Shown here piece after piece: positions 11,020-22,200 of a DNA stretch of 64,000 nucleotides. The translations under genes and the position numbers were made by a program. Below the pieces are notes generated by a model, which was not told where the DNA came from, searched no databases, and saw nothing but the letters and a program-made list of their open reading frames with translations. How positions within the stretch are numbered: the first letter of the stretch is position 1; every line of letters starts with the position of its first letter. The DNA comes from Dasypus novemcinctus (lineage: Eukaryota; Chordata; Mammalia; Cingulata; Dasypodidae): contig NC_080701.1 in the NCBI RefSeq assembly GCF_030445035.2, positions 22,102,798-22,166,797 of the forward strand. Reading direction: 5' to 3'.

Positions 11020-11560
11020 TCTCTCTGATTTTTGGTGTCAGGTTATACTGTCTTCATAAAATAAGTTAGAAAGGTTTCCTCTCCTCTTCATCTTTCTGAA
11101 AGAGTTTGTGGAAGATTAGTGTTAGTTCTTTAATTAAATGTTTGGAAAAATTCACCAGGGAAGCTATCGGTGCCTGGTGTTTTCTTTATGGGAAGATTTT
11201 CTCTTACAGATTGAATTTCCTTAACATAGAGAGAACTTACTCAGAGTTTTCCGTTTTTTTAAGATGTATTTTTGGAGTAAGTCAACCCATTTCTGGTATA
11301 TTGTTTCCATCATTCTATCATTTAATGGTCAATCTTTTGACATAAAGTTGTTCATAATGTCCTATTTATTATCGGTAGGATTTATAGTTATGTCCTCACT
11401 TTCATTCCTGATAATGGGAATACTTTGTTCCCTCTCTCTTTCTTGATCTGTCTTGCTAAGAGTTTATTCATTTAATCTATTGATCTCTTCAGATCCACCT
11501 CTTGACTTTGTTATTTTTCCTCTATTGCATGTCTCTTTTCAATTTCATTGGTTTCTACCT
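11020..11560 (-). mobile_element. LINE-1 ORF2 fragment (minus)
   Basis: Sequence such as 'tttggaaaaattcaccaggg', 'cggtgcctggtgttttc' and 'tattgatctcttcagatcc' is the antisense of the L1 reverse-transcriptase region. The same segments occur at 33440-33860 and 58260-58690. Both ends are truncated and the frames are broken. Confidence 0.7.
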
Positions 11561-11579
11561 TTTATTATTATTATTATTA

Positions 11580-11785
11580 TTTTTACCCATTTAATCCTCA
11601 TTACAGTCCCATGAAGTATTATTATCCCTATTTACAGATGAGGAAACAGGCACAGAACTGTTAAATGACTTGCTCAAGTTCACTCACACCTGGTAAGTGC
11701 CAGAGCCATGATTCTAAACTGGATAATCTAGCCTCAGAGTACAGGGCCCATACTCTTAATCGCTATGCTATACAACTTTTCATAG
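11580..11785 (+). mobile_element. MIR (ancient tRNA-derived SINE), plus orientation
   Basis: The core 'tatttacagatgaggaaac' followed by 'aggcacagaactgttaaatgacttgctcaagttc', 'gtaagtgccagagccatgat' and 'cttaatcgctatgctat' matches the MIR consensus that is shared by all mammals. The upstream half includes 'ccatttaatcctcattacag'. It is diverged, as expected for an old element, and preceded by a short ATT repeat at 11562-11582. Confidence 0.85.
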
Positions 11786-12000
11786 TCTTCATATTTAAAG
11801 AGCTCCTGCAATTCCATAGGAAAAGATAAATACCCTATAGGGAAATAGGTAAAGAGGAAGAATAGGCTACTCCTAAATGCAGAGATACTAAGTTCCAACA
11901 TCATGTGGAAAGATGCTCAGCCTTAACACTTAGCAAAGCAAAGTGCAAATAAGGCAAAAAGATGCCTACAAGTCCTTTCAGTATCATACTTGAGCTTTGT
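11786..12000 (+). mobile_element. Old LINE-1 ORF2 3' fragment (plus)
   Basis: The text 'aaagagctcctgcaattcc', 'catgtggaaagatgctcagcc' and 'gcaaagtgcaaat' parallels the L1 ORF2 C-terminal coding strand (compare 18750-18900 and 20395-20450). It is short and diverged. Confidence 0.55.
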
Positions 12001-12980
12001 GTAACAGGCCTGTCCAAGTTTATCCAATTCTCTAGGAGAATGTACCTTTATTTGACTTAGTATTTATTATTGATTAAAACCCTGTTACAGTCTCTGTAAA
12101 GTTACATGTTGATCATAAGAAAATCATTAAGTTGCAAATCATTTGTGTACATAAATCACTTAGAGATGTAAACGATCCCTGTTCTGTTGGCAAGATACTT
12201 CAAAGGCACAATTCTACAGTCAGCTTTATGTATAACATCTATTTTATTAGTTTACAATTTATTTCCTAATTGGCTATATTAATCTCTGGTCTTCAAATGC
12301 TCTTAGAACCAGATTTACCATCCTTCTGTTCTTCTCATTAATAAGTTTGGGAAGGGAAGGATCACCAATTCCTGTGCCAGAATGCCCTCTTTCCCGGGGA
12401 GCCTGGGGACAATGACGGGATGGTGGGTGCCCAGACGGTCATTTGTAGGAGCCAGGCCTCCTCTTTTCAGGCCTCCCTTCTAGTATGACCAGTTTCCCCG
12501 GAGGATCTTAGCCCTTACTCCAGGACTACCTTAGCCACCCACCAGGATTTCAAATACCAGTGAGCTGGAAAAAGGGGTAATGTGGAGAGAATGGTGAAGG
12601 TGAAACTAAAAAAGAACTAAACTGCCTCTCTAGTTGACTATTAAATTTATGAAGACCTAAGATAAGCAGTTCCCTGATTGGTTTTGGATATGTGGTAGAG
12701 CAATTCTGAAACTTCCAATGATCAAAATACGTAATGTTTTGCCCACACTACTTTTAAATTTTAGTTTAAAGGTAATAAAATCAAGTTAAAAAAACGAAAA
12801 TTTACAATCACTGCCTCACACTTCATCTCAGTCAAGCTTGCAATCCTGTCATTCTCCTGAAATTGGTCTAGCAAAGGTCATTCCTAACGTATACACTGGA
12901 TTTCCAGATAAAAAAGAGGGCACCCAATTAAATTGTATTACAGATAAATAGTGAACTAATGTAAACATGTCACAAATATG
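12001..12980. other. Single-copy DNA without recognised genes
   Basis: Nearly 1 kb in which I see neither a repeat family nor a credible exon. A locally GC-rich stretch (12360-12520) is not CpG-rich enough to call an island and contains no long frame. Confidence 0.35.
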
Positions 12981-12984
12981 GCAT

Positions 12985-13330
12985 TTTTACTTTTTCTCTC
13001 ATCCTTTTTTTAATTTTTTAAAAGTTTCTATATGTTATTTATTTTTTAAATTTACATATTTTTAAAGATAGGTTATGCTAATGTTACATAAAAATATATA
13101 GGGGATTCCAATTCCCATTTGCCCCTCTCCCCACACCTCTCCCATTTTCCCACATTAACAATACCCTTCATTAGTGAGGTACATTCATTGCAATTGATAA
13201 ACACATTTTGGAGCATTGCCATTAATCATGGATTAAAGTTTACATTGTAATTTACACTCTCTTCCACCCAATTCTGTAGGTTATGGCAAGATATATAATG
13301 GCCTGTATCTGTCTTTGTACTCTCATCCTT
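12985..13330 (-). mobile_element. LINE-1 3'-UTR fragment (minus)
   Basis: The stretch 'ataggggattccaattcccat', 'cacattaacaatacccttc' and 'ggttatggcaagatatataatgg' belongs to the long 3' UTR of the young L1 family, in the same form as 42780-43010 and 56880-57100. The poly(A) end of the element lies on the left, so it is inserted in minus orientation and truncated after about 300 bp. Confidence 0.75.
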
Positions 13331-13575
13331 TTTAAAACCCTCGGCTCTGATACCAACCTATGGCATGCACGGCATCCAGACACTTTATAGAAAAAGTCAA
13401 TATTGTTTTGAAGAAACTTGGTAGAAATATGGATGTTAAAGATGCGTCCATTGAGGCCTTAGAGTGAAATAATGAATGTGTTATTGGAAACTGGAGGAAA
13501 GACAATTTTTGTTAATGTAGAAAAACACTTGTTTTCTATAGACTAGTAGTGGAAAAATGGAAATTTATTTTGAAA
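13331..13575. repeat. Degenerate, possibly retroviral-like (MaLR/ERVL) internal fragment
   Basis: Phrases such as 'aatgtgttattggaaactgg' and 'ggaaagacaatttttgtta' resemble a dispersed sequence that I associate with old LTR retrotransposon interiors. Open frames are lost. The family is uncertain and the call is weak. Confidence 0.3.
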
Positions 13576-13579
13576 ACCC

Positions 13580-14100
13580 AAGAGGAGCAGATTGGAGCTT
13601 GCAGAAGGCAGAAATAAATTTGAAGAAAAGACATGTTGAAATGAGTCAGGCAGCGGAACAGAAAGAAAAAAAATATTATATGTGAAATAGCCTAAGGCAG
13701 CTATAGAACACCATCAAGCACACCAATATATGCATTATGGGATTCCAAGAAGAAGAGAGAAAGGGGAAGAAGGAATAACCAAATAATGATAGAGAACTTC
13801 CAAACCTTAGGAAAAAACATGAATATGCACATCTGAGAAGCTCAGAGAACACCAAACAGGATAATCGAGAAACATACACTTGTCATATGTTGATTACACT
13901 ATCAAATGCAAAGGATGAGGAAAGAGCTCTGAAAGCTGAAAGAGAAAATCAACAAGTTACACACAAGGGGAGTCTCAATTAGATTGAATGCTGATTTCTC
14001 ATCAGAAACTGTGGAGGCAAAAAGGCGATGGGTTGAAATACTTAAAGAGGTGAAAGAAGCCAAGTGCTAGGCAAGAATTTTATATCTCCCAAGATTATCT
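13580..14100 (+). mobile_element. L1/HAL1 ORF1 remnant (plus), first part
   Basis: The coding strand is +. 'gggattccaagaagaagaga', 'agagaacttccaaacctt', 'gaaagctgaaagagaaaatc' and 'tcagaaactgtggaggcaaa' match the ORF1 region of old L1/HAL1 elements. The element is cut at about 14100 ('tatatctcccaagattatc') and its expected continuation ('ttctcagataaaagctcag') appears at 17045, so nearly 3 kb of later insertions separate the halves. No intact frame remains. Confidence 0.65.
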
Positions 14101-14138
14101 TTTTTTTATTTTAAGTTTTAATTTTTAAAGGAGCTTTA

Positions 14139-14495
14139 TTTATTTATTTTAGATTTTTATTTTATTTATCTCCTTCCCCCCATTGTCTGTTGTCTGTGTC
14201 CATTCGTTGTGTGTTCTTCTGCGCCTGCTGGTATTATCAGGCGGCACTGGGAAACTGCATCTCTTTTTTGTTGCATCATCTTGCTGGGTCAGCTCTCCGT
14301 GTGTGCTGCGCCACTCCTGGGTGGGCTGCGCTCTTTTCACGTGAGGCTGCTTTCCTTGTGGAGCACACTCTTTGTACGTGGGGCTCCCCTCTGCTGAGGC
14401 TCCCCTGTGTGGCACAGCACCCCTTGTGTGCAGCAGCACTGCACGTGGGCCAGCTCACCACATGGGTCAGGAGGCCCTGGTTATGGAACCCTGGA
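14139..14495 (-). mobile_element. tRNA-derived SINE (minus), older subfamily
   Basis: It shares the plan of the 4361 and 43619 copies: an ATAA-rich tail at 14139-14168, then 'ctgtgtccattcgttgtgtg', 'ttgttgcatcatcttgctgg' and 'gtgggccagctcac'. It ends at 'ccctggaccattttaaag', where the tRNA-like head is truncated or replaced. The body differs from the 430-bp type in several segments. Confidence 0.75.
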
Positions 14496-14499
14496 CCAT

Positions 14500-15140
14500 T
14501 TTAAAGGAGCTTTAGATTATATAAATGTTACATCGAAAATATAGGGGATTCCCTTATACCCCATCCCTCCCCCTCCCACACTTTCCCCCATTAACAACAT
14601 CTTTCATTAGTGTGGTACATTTGTTACAATTGATGAATACATATTGAAACATTGTTACTAACCATGGTCTATAGTTTACATTATGTTCTACACTTTGCAC
14701 AGCACAATTTTGTAGGTTTTGACAAAATATATAATGGCTGGTATCTGTCATTGCAATATCATGCAGAACACTTCCAATGGCTCAAAAATGTCCCCTGTTA
14801 TACCTATTCTGCCTCTCCCTCCCTTCACAACCTCTGGTGACCACTGTCTTTATATCAGTGTTAGAAGTTCTTCTATTACTAGAATAATAGTAAGTCTATG
14901 TTAGTCCATAGTTGCATTCCCCCCTTATGTTTGTTCATTCCTGTATCTTGGGGATTTGGGTATGGTGATGCCAAACTTTCCTTCCAAATGAGGGAGGGCT
15001 TAGAGCCCATGGGGCAGATGGATGGAACTGTCTTGCTTGCAGTGGAAGATACTCTCTGCTTCTTAGTTTAGGCATTGTCCACCATCATCCTTTTGTTGGT
15101 AGTCCTGGGTGAGTCTGATGAACTAGAGTGTAAGTTTTGG
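14500..15140 (-). mobile_element. LINE-1 3'-UTR fragment (minus)
   Basis: It begins with 'ttttaaaggagctttagatt' and 'aaaatataggggattccctt' and continues through 'attaacaacatctttcatta' and 'agaacacttccaatggctc' to about 15140. The same order is seen at 56860-57500. The right end abuts an oppositely oriented copy (15140-15385). Confidence 0.75.
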
Positions 15141-15385
15141 GGCATTGGAGTTGTTCTGCATGATCTTGCAATGATGGACACAGGCCATTATACATTTTGT
15201 CAGAATCTCTAATTTGATTTTTGTTTATTGATTGTTGTAAATGTACCATACTAATGTATGATGTTATTGGTAAGGGAGGATGGGGGCAGGAAGGGAGTGG
15301 GGTGTATGGGAATCCCCTGTATTTTCTAAGCGACTTTTCTGTAACCTAAAACTTCTCGGAAGATAAAGTGAAAATAAAAAAGACA
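15140..15385 (+). mobile_element. LINE-1 3'-UTR end (plus), facing the previous copy
   Basis: 'gttctgcatgatcttgcaat', 'aaatgtaccatactaatgta', 'tatgggaatcccctgtattt' and the A-rich end at about 15360-15385 are the reverse complement of 14505-14770. The two copies therefore form an inverted repeat with arms of about 250 bp. The plus-strand copy ends in an A-rich tail. Confidence 0.7.
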
Positions 15386-15479
15386 TTGGGGGAACATTTA
15401 GAAGAAATTATCAAGATATATGAAAGATAAGATCTCTTAAGGAGAGGAAAGGCACAATGCAAAAAATTAGTTTATTTTT

Positions 15480-16500
15480 GTTTTTAATTTTTAAATTTTA
15501 TTATAGTCAATTTTTTTGGCTTTGATTGTGGGGAGGTTTTGGGTTGCAGAGGGGTTGTAGCTATGGTCGGGGAGAGTCACTGGTCTGGGATGTCAGTGGT
15601 GGGGGGATGTGTGTGGAGCATGCTTCTATGGAGTGTGAGTGTGTTCATGTGGTCATGGAGTGTTGTCTCAGTTGTGGAGACCCATAGAATAACTCATCGA
15701 GTATTGAATTCCCACACTGATGAGTCCTGCTATATTCTTTCAGAGTGGAGCCTATCAAAGGAGGGTGGACCAATGCACCAGGCCCTTGATATGCTTGTAC
15801 TTATGAACTTTTTCCTTGTGAAATCAAAACTTGACCTAGTAATATATATTGCCTAAAGGTTACCTCCTGAAAGCCTCCTTGTTGCTCAAATGTGGCCTCT
15901 CTAAGCCATACTCAGCATATAAATTCACTGCCTTTCCCTCAACATGAGACATAACTCCCAGGGATGAGCCTCCACAGCACCAAGGGCCAGTATACCAAGT
16001 GCCAATTAACGATGCATTCCATGAAATACCTACACCGAGAGGGGGAAATATTAAATGCAAATGAGTTTTCATGGCTAAGATATTTCAAAGGGAGTCAGGA
16101 TTTCATTCCAGAAATTATGCTTATGTGCATCTCAGTAAGATCTCACTGTTTGCCACAGTAAATGATGCTTCAAATAGGGGTGTTCCTGGTTGCTCTAGAA
16201 ACATCTAAACACTATAGGCAGGGCAGACAACCCCAGGAAATCAGCTCCCTATCAGTGGGCCTCACCTTGGAATTTATGATAACCTATCTTTCCCAGTGTA
16301 TCAGTTAGACTCATTTATAATTTTCCTACATAAGTTTCTTCTATTCCATTTGTTTGAACCTATAATTAGCACTATACCCATTAAATATATTACCCAGTGA
16401 CTTAAATATTCTTGTTGTTCATATGCTGGGTGAGCCTTGAGTCTCCACCGAGTCGTAGCCAATACCTACTCTCCAGTTGATCTTTCTTTTTAAATGAAGG
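15480..16500 (+). mobile_element. LINE-1 3'-UTR fragment (plus)
   Basis: The order 'gtgtggagcatgcttctatg', 'tggagacccatagaataact', 'gttacctcctgaaagcctcc', 'gacataactcccagggatga' and 'aatcagctccctatcagtgg' matches the plus-strand L1 3' UTR at 21260-22480 and the reverse complement of 44220-44520. Short frames inside it are not genes. Confidence 0.7.
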
Positions 16501-16551
16501 AGAGATTAAGACATTCTTGTTGGAGATTTGGACCTGAAGGGTATTGGGAAT

Positions 16552-16624
16552 GAGAGAAAGAGAAAAAGAGTGGAAGAAAGCGAAAAAGAAAGAAAGAGAG
16601 AAAGAAAGAAAGAAGGAAGGAAAG

Positions 16625-16655
<31 letters not shown>

Positions 16656-16683
16656 GGTAGGGGGAGAGAGAGAGAGAGAGAAA
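16552..16683 (+). repeat. Purine-rich simple repeat, (GAAA)n and (GA)n
   Basis: This is about 130 bp of almost pure purine on the + strand, moving from GAAA/GGAA units to GA dinucleotides. The 144-residue Lys/Glu/Arg-rich open frame that runs through it (16528-16962) is a by-product of the simple repeat. Such a tract can adopt triplex (H-DNA) structure and is length-unstable. Confidence 0.9.
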
Positions 16684-16689
16684 GCTAGG

Positions 16690-17030
16690 ATTAGGGGGTC
16701 TGCAAGTAGTGACTCATCAGACAACTTTATTGTTTACAAGGGGCTTCCTATATACCCCAGTCTACCTGACAACAAGCCCATAGCCTATGGGACAAGAAGC
16801 AGCAACATGCAGGTAACTATCAGTATTACTCATAGTCTAAGGAATTTAAAAAAATCTTATCTCAAGATACAAAGTCTAAGTGTTCTATTTACTACAAAAG
16901 GTATGTGCTCATCTTTTCTTTCAGCCTTTAACAGCTTCATCCTATTTGCCAGGAACTCTTAATTACCACATTCCTGAGGTTGCAAGCATAGCCATGGAGA
17001 CAGCACGTCTCTCCTTGGGAGGCCACTGTG
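16690..17030. other. Unassigned DNA between two L1/HAL1 halves
   Basis: The sequence has a short near-palindrome ('cccatagcctatggg' at about 16779-16793). No family is recognised. Because it lies between the two separated parts of an old L1/HAL1 remnant, it was probably inserted, perhaps as an LTR-like element. Confidence 0.3.
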
Positions 17031-17034
17031 CCTC

Positions 17035-17340
17035 AGTTTTCAACACATTCTCAGATAAAAGCTCAGGGAGTTCACCACTAATACTGTCCTACAAGCAATG
17101 CTAAAGGACATTTTTGAGACTGAAAGGAAAGGACACAGTGGTTCAAAGCAGCATAAGGAAATAAAGACATGCAGTAAACTTAGTCTTTTGGGTAATTATA
17201 AAGGCCAGTATTATTGTATTGTTTGGTGTGTAAAACACTTCTTTCTATAGGTACCAAGATGCAAATGCATTAAAAACTAATAATAAATTTAGGTTGCTGA
17301 ACATACATTGTATACATATATAAGTGGTAACAAGTAGAAA
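17035..17340 (+). mobile_element. L1/HAL1 ORF1 remnant (plus), second part
   Basis: 'agataaaagctcagggagtt', 'tcctacaagcaatgctaaag' and 'gactgaaaggaaaggacac' continue the ORF1 sequence broken off at 14100. They mirror, on the opposite strand, the segment at 3400-3600 and 62480-62640. Confidence 0.65.
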
Positions 17341-17379
17341 AAATGGTGAAGAGACAGAGGGATATATATTTGTGCAAGC

Positions 17380-18640
17380 TATTGAAGTTAAATTGGCGTT
17401 ACACCCAAAGAACAAAATTAAATGATAGATAAATGGGACCTCGTCAAAATTAAAAACTTTCGAGCCTCAAAGGACTTTATCTTGAAAGTAAAATGACAAC
17501 CTACACATGGGTGAAAATATTTGGCAGCCACTTATCTGATCAAGGTTTACTATAAATAAATCTTACAACTCAAAAATAAAAAGACAAACAGCCCAATTAA
17601 ATGGACAAAAGGTGAATAGATGTCTCTCCAAAGAAGACATATCAGGGGCCAGAAAACAAATGAAAAGAAGTCCCCATCATTAGCTGTTTGGAAAATGCAA
17701 ATAAAAATTATAATGAAATAGCATTTGACACCCATTAAGATAGCTGGTATAAAAACCATTGTTAATACGTGTTGGAAATGATGTGGAGAGATAGGAACAC
17801 TCATTCATTGCTGGTGGCAATGTCAATTGGTGCAGACATTGTGGAGGACAGTTTAGCATTTTCTCAGAAAGATAAGTATAAAACTACCATATGATTTTCT
17901 TGGTATATGTCTGAAAGAATTGAAAGCAGGAACTCAAATATCTTCATACCAATGTTCATAATGGTGTTATTCACTATTGCCAAAAGACAGAAGCAATCTA
18001 AGTGTCCATCAACTTATGAATGAGTAAATAAAATGTGGTATATATATATATGTATTGGAATATTATTCAGTCATAAAAAGGAATGAAGTCCTGATATACA
18101 GGACAACATGGATGAACCTTGAAGACTTCATGTAGAGTGAAATAAGCCTGACACAAAAGGACAGATATTGTATGATCTCCCTGACTTGAAACAATTAGGA
18201 AAAGCAAACCCATAGAGTCAGAATATAGAATATAGGTTACCAGGGGACAGGGTGGGTATAGGGAATAGGAAATTAAGGATTAAAATGTACAGTGTTCCTA
18301 TTTGAGATGCTGGAACTGTTTTGGTTATGGATAATGGTGATGATAGCACAACATTGCAAACACAACAGTATTGAAATATACATCTGAATGTGATTAAGAG
18401 GAAATTTTAGATTGTACGTATGGTAAGAGAATAAAATTTTTTAAAAAATCCATGGACCTACACTACACAATTGGTGTATCCTAAGTTAAACTAATGACTT
18501 TAATTAATAGTACAATTGTATAAATTTGATCTTGTAAATTGTAATAAATGTTCCACACACATGCAAGGTGTTGGTGGTGGTGTCATGCATGGGAATCCTA
18601 TATTTTATGCATGATGGTTCTGCAAACCCTCAACCTCTCT
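17380..18640 (+). mobile_element. Old LINE-1 ORF2 3' end and 3' UTR (plus)
   Basis: 'aaattaaaaactttcgagcc', 'gaaaacaaatgaaaagaagt', 'ttcattgctggtggcaatgt' and 'gtggtatatatatatatg' follow the order of the ORF2 C-terminal coding strand. A 3' UTR follows, with 'tgtacagtgttcctatttga' and an AATAAA-like end at 18431. The last 170 bases (18460-18640) look like the end of a second similar L1 family. Confidence 0.65.
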
Positions 18641-19260
18641 AACAAAGAAAAAATTGTAAAACAAAAAAGAGGAAAGAAAAAGGAAAATCACCAATAGGGA
18701 GAAAACAGCTGCAAAATATATATTCAGCATAGACTTGTTCCGAGAATATGTAAGGAACTCTTACAACTTAATAAGAAAACAAACGACACAATAAATTGGA
18801 CAAAATATTTCAACAGACACTTCAAGAAAGAAAGTGTACAAATGGCAAACACATGAAAGGATATTCAACTTCATTTGTCATTAGGAAAAGGCAAATTTCA
18901 CCCACAATGAGATATTAACACACACACACTAGAATGGCTAAAATTAAGAAGACTGACAAGAACTAAATGTTGGAGGCTATAGAATCTGGGACTCTCATCT
19001 ACCTGGGATGGGAATCTTTAAAACTGTTGGGCAGTTTCTTAAAAGCCAGGGAGGATCATCCTTGAGCATCATGTCCCATGTCAGAAGGAAGGTGGTGAGT
19101 TTATTTGTAGAGTTTGGCTTAGAGAAAGCCATGCTTGAGCAACAAGGCGGTTTTTCAGGAGGTAGCTCTTAGGCATTAATTATAATTAGGCTTAGTTTCT
19201 TTATTACAGGAATAAGTTTCATAAGTGGAAGCATGAAGATCAAGGTCTTATGATCCTACA
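18641..19260. mobile_element. Two abutting L1 pieces: ORF2 end (+) and 3'-UTR piece (-)
   Basis: 18660-19015 resembles old L1 ORF2 sequence on the + strand ('cttacaacttaataagaaaac', 'gaaaggatattcaacttca'). 19045-19260 resembles the 3' UTR of the young L1 family on the minus strand ('catcatgtcccatgtcagaa', 'gtttggcttagagaaagcc', 'aggaggtagctcttaggca'; compare 44220-44350). Confidence 0.55.
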
Positions 19261-22200
19261 TGTACAAAGTCCCAAAAAACTACAACAAAGCTTCTACAGC
19301 TGATGAATTAGTTCAGTAAACTGGCAGGATATAAGATCAACATGCAAAAACTCAGCAGCATTTCTGTACCCTAATAATGAGCAATCTGAGGAGGAAATCA
19401 AGAAAAAATTCCATTTACAATAGCAACTAAAAGAATCAAATATCTAGGAATAATCTTAACTAAGGATGTAAAGGACTTGTACACAGAAAACTACACACTA
19501 CACACCAAAGAAATCAAAGAAGACCTAAAGAAATGGAACAATATCCCATGTTCATGGATTGGAAAACTAAATATCATTAAGATGTCTATCCTACACAAAC
19601 TGATTTTCAGATTGAATGCAATCCCAATAAAATTTTCAACATTTTTTACTGAACTGGAAAAGTCAATTATTATTTATTTGGAAGGATAGGGGGCCCCAAA
19701 TAGCAAAAGAGTCTTGAAAAGGAAAAATGAAATTAGAGGAACCATGCTACCTGACTTTAAGTCATGCTACAAAGCTACAGTGGTCAAAATTACATGGTAT
19801 CAGCACAAGGATAGACATACTGACCAATGGAACTGAACTGAGAGTTCAAATATAGACACACATATTTGGCCAACTGTTATTCAACAAGGCCACAAGCAAC
19901 GCAATTGGGACAGAAATAGTTTTGTTAATAAATGGGGCTTGAAGATCTGGATATCTATACCCAAAAGAATGAAAGAGGATCCCAATTTCATGCTCTATAC
20001 AAAAATTAACTCAAGATTGACAAAGACCTAAACATAAGAGCAAAGACAGAAAAGCTCCTAGAAGATAATATAGGAAAGCATCTACAATATTTTCTAGTAG
20101 AATTTGGTTTCATTAACTTTATACCCAAAGGCAACCAATGAAAGAAAAATAAATAATTGGAACCTCCTCAAAATTAAAAACTTTCGTGCTTCAATGGAGT
20201 TTGTCAAGAAAGTGAAAAAGCAGCACTCTTAATGGGAGGTAACATTTGGAACCACCTATCTGATAAGGGCCTAATATCCAGTATATACAATGAAATTTTA
20301 CATCTCAAAATTAAAAAGTCAACCCATTTAAAAGATAGGGAAGAGATTTGAAAAGACACTTTCCCTAAGAAGAAATAGAAATGACTAAAACGCACATGAA
20401 AAGATGCTCAACATGACTAGCTATTAAGGAATTGCAAATCAAAACACAATGGCGTATCAGCTAACACCTATTAGACTGGCTGCTATTAAAAAAACAGAAA
20501 AACTACAAATGCTGGAAAGGATGTGGAGGAATAGGAATACTCATCCACTGCTGGTGGAAAATGGAATAGTGCAGCCACTGTGGAGGATGGTTTGGTGGTT
20601 TCTTAGCAAGCTAATGATAGAATTGCCATATGATCTGGAAATCCCACTACTAAGAATATACCCAGAATAATTGAAAACTGGGATGTGAACAGATACATGC
20701 ATAACAGTGTTCAGAGCAGCATTATTCACTATTGCCAAAAGTTGGAAGCAACACAAGTGTCCATCAATAGATAAATGGATAAGCAAAATGTGGCATATAC
20801 ATACAATTGAATATTACTCAGCTGTAAGAAAGAAGTACTGACACATTCAACAACATGGATGAATCTTGAAGACCTTTTGTTGAATGAAATAATCCTGTCA
20901 CTGAAGGACAAATATTGCATGATCTAACTGATATGAACTAAGGATACTGAGCAGACTCACAGAGGTAGAGTCTAGAAGATAGGTTTCCAGGGGATAAAAA
21001 AACAAGTAGAGAGTGGTGAACCAATGCTCAGTCTGGGTAGAATACATGATGAGGTGGATGATGGAGGTTTGGCAGTGGATGAGAGTGATGGTGGTGCAGC
21101 GATATGAATAGGGTCAACAATGCTGGAGTGTGATTGTGGGTGGGGTTTGTGTGTGTGTGTGTTGGGCTATCTATAGAGCTGGGGAAGAGTTGGAGGAAGG
21201 AACAGGTGAATGCTGGGGAGGTAGAGTACTGTGGTTGAGAATACAATTGTGGGAGTGTTCTTTGGCAACTATGGCAGGAGAGGGTCACTGGTGCAAGGTG
21301 TTGGTGGTGGGATATGTGAGGAGCATGCACTTGGGGCATGCTGCAATGGAATATGAATATTTTCGTATGGCTATAGGGTGTTATTTCAGTGGGTGGAGAC
21401 CCACACAATAAACAACAAAGTATTAAATTCCCATCCTGGGGAGTCCTGTTACATTCACAAACAGAAAGGCAAGAGTCTCTAGAGTACATAGGCAGTGCCT
21501 AATATAAGAAAACAGACCAACACACCAAGCCCTCAATATCAATGCTTTTACTTATGAACCTATTCTTGTAAAATTGAAACTTATCCTAATAATATCTATT
21601 GTGTAAGAGTTACCTCCTGAAAACCTCCTTGTTACTTAAATGTGGCCTCTCTCTAAGTCAGGGGTTCTTAACCTTTTTCGTTCCATGGATGCCTTTGCCA
21701 GTCAGGTGAAAACCACAGACCCCTTCTCAGAATGTAGCAGCAGAAAGTTTTATGGCGCTTAACATTTTCATGTCTTTAAATTAAGTTTTAGGATTATTCA
21801 AAACTACATTTTACAACTTTCCCATAATTTCAATACCTGATAACATAACATGGTTAACATCTGTTCAAACAGTCATTTTTGGCAAACATTTAGAAATTCA
21901 AGTTTCTCCACGGTGTCATAAAACCATCTCCACCATCCTTACTAACCTTTTTGCAGGCAGTTATCCACTGCACTCAGAATATGCTACATAAAAATAAAAA
22001 TCATATTAAGTCCACACTATACTGTGTATTATTTAATAAATATATCATACACATACCAACATGTCCCCACAAGAATAAAGTGTGTGTGTGTTTTAATTTT
22101 CAATTCAAGCTCATAGACTCCCTGAAATCTTTCCATGGGTGGAAATAAACTCACTTCCTTCCTCCAGCATGGGAGATTAGTCCCTGGCATGAATCCCTGG

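Noticed and set aside
16528-16962. 144-residue Lys/Glu-rich plus-strand frame
   Set aside because: Its first half is a translated purine simple repeat and the rest has no recognisable features.
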